Program-made: the position numbers and the translations under genes
Notes under the pieces: model-generated
The model's input: only the letters and a program-made list of their open reading frames with translations
What the model was told of the DNA's origin: nothing
Database searches by the model: none
NCBI GenBank assembly: GCA_905214195.1
Contig: CAJMLH010000052.1
Coordinates: 1 to 7,730, forward strand
Source of the DNA: an uncultured bacterium
GTDB taxonomy: Bacteria; Bacillota; Clostridia; Peptostreptococcales; Anaerovoracaceae
Length of the DNA stretch: 7,730 bases
Direction: 5' to 3'
Part shown: in pieces, positions 5,744-7,730 of the stretch
How the letters are laid out: each line of letters begins with the position of its first letter
Position numbering within the stretch: the stretch's first letter is position 1

Positions 5744-7497
5744 TCTTTTTCCTCCATAAACTTAAGTATTTCGCTTATTGCCTCCTCAGGGCTTATATCA
5801 ACTTGTGCGGCGGCTGTTGTCAAATGTCCTCCGCCGTTAAATTTTTCCATTATTATCTGAACATTGACTTGACCCAAAGATCTGGCACTTATTACAGTTT
5901 TGCCCTCGTTGTTTATGCCGGCAACAAAACTTGCTCTCGTTCCTCTAAGAGTCAAAAGCTGGTCTGCAACCTGAGCACATATTACCTGTTCATCAGAATG
6001 TTTCTTATTGCATATTGCCGTCATTATACCGTTTTCATGACTTTTAGCATCAGCTAATGCATGTGCTTTTATCATGAAGCTTTCTTTTTCCTCTTGGAAA
6101 AACCTGCTTACCTCTGTCGGGTCTGCCCCTTGTCTTCTAAGCCATGCTGCGGCTTCAAAAGTACGGACTCCCGTCTTAACCGCAAACCCGTTTGTATCCA
6201 CGGTTATGCCCGCAAGCAATGCTTCTGCTTCGAGTTTTGTAAGTGCCTTTTTCCCGGTCATATATTGAAGAATCTCTGCTACCAGTTCACTTGTCGATGA
6301 TGCATACGATTCCATATATGCCAGCACAGGATTTTCTATAAAATCTTCAACTCTTCGATGATGGTCTATTACTACCTTTCTCTCGCATATTTCCAAGAGT
6401 TCCGGACACTGAACCATGCTTGGACGGTGAGTATCCATAATCATCACAAGGCTGTCATTATCAGCAATGTTTTTCGCTTTTTCACTTGAAATAAACTTAT
6501 AACTGTCACTGTCTTTTGCCTGTTTAAATATCGCTTGCAAAGGCTCCTTGTAATTATCTATAACTATATAAGGTTCTCTGTCGCAAATAGCACACAGTCT
6601 CTGAATTCCCAAAGAGGCTCCGAAACAGTCCATATCAGGGTTTGCATGTCCCATAATAAAAATCTTCTTTGACTGATCTATAAGCTGCCTCAATGCATGA
6701 CCGACAATCCTTGACTTACCTTTGTTTCTCTTTTCCACAGTCTGGAGTTTACCACCGAAATAGTCTATTTTTATATTTCTCTTAAGCACCGCCTGATCTC
6801 CACCTCTACCCAAGGCAAGATCCAAAGCTGCATCTGCATATTCTTCTGTCTGCACAGGAGTCTTTCCTCCGGCACCTACTCCGATACTCAAACTTACAGG
6901 AAAATCTGCGGCTGTTTCTATACTTCTGACTTCATCAAGTATATCGAACTTAGACAATATCAATGTGTTTAAGTATTGCTGTTCAAATGTGGCAATGTAA
7001 GAATCATCTCCCATCATGTTGACTGAAGCATATATCTTTTCTGCCCACTTCCTGATGATTTTATCTATTTCATTGGGAAGTGAAATTCTATACTCAACTT
7101 GAGTATTTGAAATAAGCTCATCATAGTTATCTATCTGAATTTTGGCAATGCAAAGCTTCTCGTTATTATATTTTACTTTCAGCTCTTCCATATTAGTAAC
7201 ATCACTGAAAAGGATTGCCAAATTACTGTCTTCCTCTTGGCTTACTTTATGACATATGAGTTTGAATTTTTTGTCGTTTCTTTTCAGTATGGGATGTGAT
7301 TCCGTTTCGGCTGCATCATAAAGTTCGGAAACTCTTATTCCTGTAAGAGCAAAAATATCTGCATCTACTATATCATCGTATAAAAATACTTCTCCTATCT
7401 TTTCACCTGCACATACGACTTTTCCCTTTTTATTTATTACGCATACAGGTACAGGTATATAGGATGACATGAAATCTTCAAGCTTCATTGCTGTCAT
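5740..7497 (-). CDS. gdpP: GdpP/YybT-type cyclic-di-AMP phosphodiesterase lacking N-terminal membrane helices
   Basis: A 585-residue protein. A PAS-like domain (about 5-105) is followed by a degenerate GGDEF domain (about 112-245) ending in ALDLALGRGGDQAVLK, typical of GdpP. A DHH phosphoesterase domain follows, with motif I H284-x3-D288-x-D290, D355-T-H357, D378-H379-H380 and D434, then a DHHA1 domain ending GGGHLTTAAAQ (555-565). The metal ligands look complete, so hydrolysis of c-di-AMP to pApA is expected. The known Bacillus protein (about 660 aa) begins with two membrane helices; here the PAS-like region starts at once and a UGA (7519-7521) stands in frame 8 codons upstream, so the protein looks soluble. 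AGGAG lies 6 nt before the ATG at 7495-7497; a second ATG at codon 4 is less well placed. It is first in the operon, with a 4-nt overlap to rplI. Confidence 0.93.
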   Translation of the reverse strand: MTAMKLEDFMSSYIPVPVCVINKKGKVVCAGEKIGEVFLYDDIVDADIFALTGIRVSELYDAAETESHPILKRNDKKFKLICHKVSQEEDSNLAILFSDVTNMEELKVKYNNEKLCIAKIQIDNYDELISNTQVEYRISLPNEIDKIIRKWAEKIYASVNMMGDDSYIATFEQQYLNTLILSKFDILDEVRSIETAADFPVSLSIGVGAGGKTPVQTEEYADAALDLALGRGGDQAVLKRNIKIDYFGGKLQTVEKRNKGKSRIVGHALRQLIDQSKKIFIMGHANPDMDCFGASLGIQRLCAICDREPYIVIDNYKEPLQAIFKQAKDSDSYKFISSEKAKNIADNDSLVMIMDTHRPSMVQCPELLEICERKVVIDHHRRVEDFIENPVLAYMESYASSTSELVAEILQYMTGKKALTKLEAEALLAGITVDTNGFAVKTGVRTFEAAAWLRRQGADPTEVSRFFQEEKESFMIKAHALADAKSHENGIMTAICNKKHSDEQVICAQVADQLLTLRGTRASFVAGINNEGKTVISARSLGQVNVQIIMEKFNGGGHLTTAAAQVDISPEEAISEILKFMEEKE

Positions 7498-7503
7498 AAC
7501 TCT

Positions 7504-7508
7504 CTCCT
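7504..7508 (-). promoter_or_regulatory. Shine-Dalgarno of gdpP
   Basis: AGGAG on the minus strand, 6 nt before the ATG at 7495-7497. It supports the short, membrane-helix-free start of gdpP. It lies 1 nt from the foot of the 7510-7538 stem-loop. Confidence 0.75.
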
Positions 7509-7509
7509 C

Positions 7510-7538
7510 AGTCTGTAATCAGCTTATAAAAACAGACT
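7510..7538 (-). promoter_or_regulatory. Stem-loop in the gdpP leader next to the ribosome site
   Basis: AGTCTGT and ACAGACT form a perfect 7-bp stem with a 15-nt loop immediately upstream of the Shine-Dalgarno. No U-tract follows, so it is not a terminator. It could influence ribosome access or mRNA stability; it matches no riboswitch class that I recognise. Confidence 0.4.
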
Positions 7539-7617
7539 TATTATTATTTTAACATTTATCTGTCTTTCTTTAGTGTTGGTTTTGTGATAATCTAATCTGT
7601 AAAAAGGTATAGATAGT

Positions 7618-7629
7618 TATAATATTATA
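7618..7629. repeat. 12-bp perfect palindrome TATAATATTATA overlapping the promoter candidate
   Basis: TATAATATTATA is self-complementary and supplies a TATAAT on each strand. It could be a repressor site over the -10, or simply AT-rich chance. No plus-strand gene follows within the window edge, so only the minus-strand -10 is considered useful. Confidence 0.3.
7624..7629 (-). promoter_or_regulatory. Candidate extended -10 promoter for the gdpP operon
   Basis: The minus strand reads TGATATAAT: a perfect TATAAT preceded by TGn, as in extended -10 promoters. No good -35 is found at 16-18 nt (ATGAAA at 7647-7652). Initiation near 7617 would give a leader of about 120 nt before gdpP, containing the 7510-7538 stem-loop. 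It is the best SigA-like site in the 233-nt region upstream of the operon. Confidence 0.45.
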
Positions 7630-7653
7630 TCACATAATTGAAATTTTTTCATC

Positions 7654-7718
7654 CAAAATGTTACCGACATCTAAAACGATCCTGTATTTACCCTACCCTA
7701 AAGGTACTCCACATTTTG
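7654..7718. repeat. 8-bp inverted repeat CAAAATGT / ACATTTTG upstream of the gdpP promoter
   Basis: CAAAATGT (7654-7661) and ACATTTTG (7711-7718) are exact reverse complements 49 nt apart. The interval holds no convincing coding frame, and I recognise no known RNA family. The role is unknown and chance is possible. Confidence 0.25.
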
Positions 7719-7730
7719 CGAATCTGTAAC

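Noticed and set aside
5421..5759. Plus-strand open frame of 112 codons, Phe/Ser/Ala-rich and apparently hydrophobic
   Set aside because: It is the mirror of the charged rplI coding sequence; the hydrophobicity comes from reading Lys/Glu codons backwards.

Overview
This is a gene-dense, AT-rich stretch in which every convincing gene lies on the minus strand, so transcription runs from the right end to the left. Two syntenic blocks point to a spore-forming (or spore-former-derived) Firmicute, most likely a clostridial lineage. One block is the gdpP-rplI-dnaB replication/ribosome cluster followed by a DnaD-type primosome gene. The other is yabP-yabQ followed by what is probably divIC. Species cannot be named from the window.

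Right half, in transcription order: a leader with an extended -10 promoter candidate (about 7624-7629), then a GdpP-type c-di-AMP phosphodiesterase that lacks the usual N-terminal membrane helices. Ribosomal protein L9 follows with an ATGA stop/start overlap. Next come replicative helicase DnaB, a 61-residue DUF1858 protein with a CxxC motif, and a DnaD-family protein. Gaps are 4-34 nt or overlaps, consistent with one operon. The DnaD-family protein carries a C-terminal extension that looks like the N-terminal region, including the four-cysteine motif, of the clostridial DnaC-type helicase loader. The protein stops where the AAA+ ATPase should begin. The next gene overlaps its 3' end by 31 nt and encodes an unrelated membrane-anchored LysM-G5-M23 peptidoglycan hydrolase.

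Left part: a strong stem-loop (745-775) closes the M23 gene. It is followed by yabP and yabQ, overlapping by 8 nt, and by the first 36 codons of a probable DivIC/FtsB-type gene cut by the window edge. Between the M23 gene and yabP, a perfect 10-bp inverted repeat pairs the yabP start codon with a sequence that also resembles a SigE -10 box. This layout could keep yabP untranslated on read-through mRNA while leaving it free on mRNA started at its own sporulation promoter.

The three points most worth following up are the DnaD::DnaC-N chimera without an ATPase, the start-codon-sequestering repeat at yabP, and the membrane-less GdpP. The plus strand shows no convincing gene; its open frames are shadows. 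There is no intergenic stretch longer than 300 bases. No rRNA, tRNA, CRISPR array or insertion sequence was seen.
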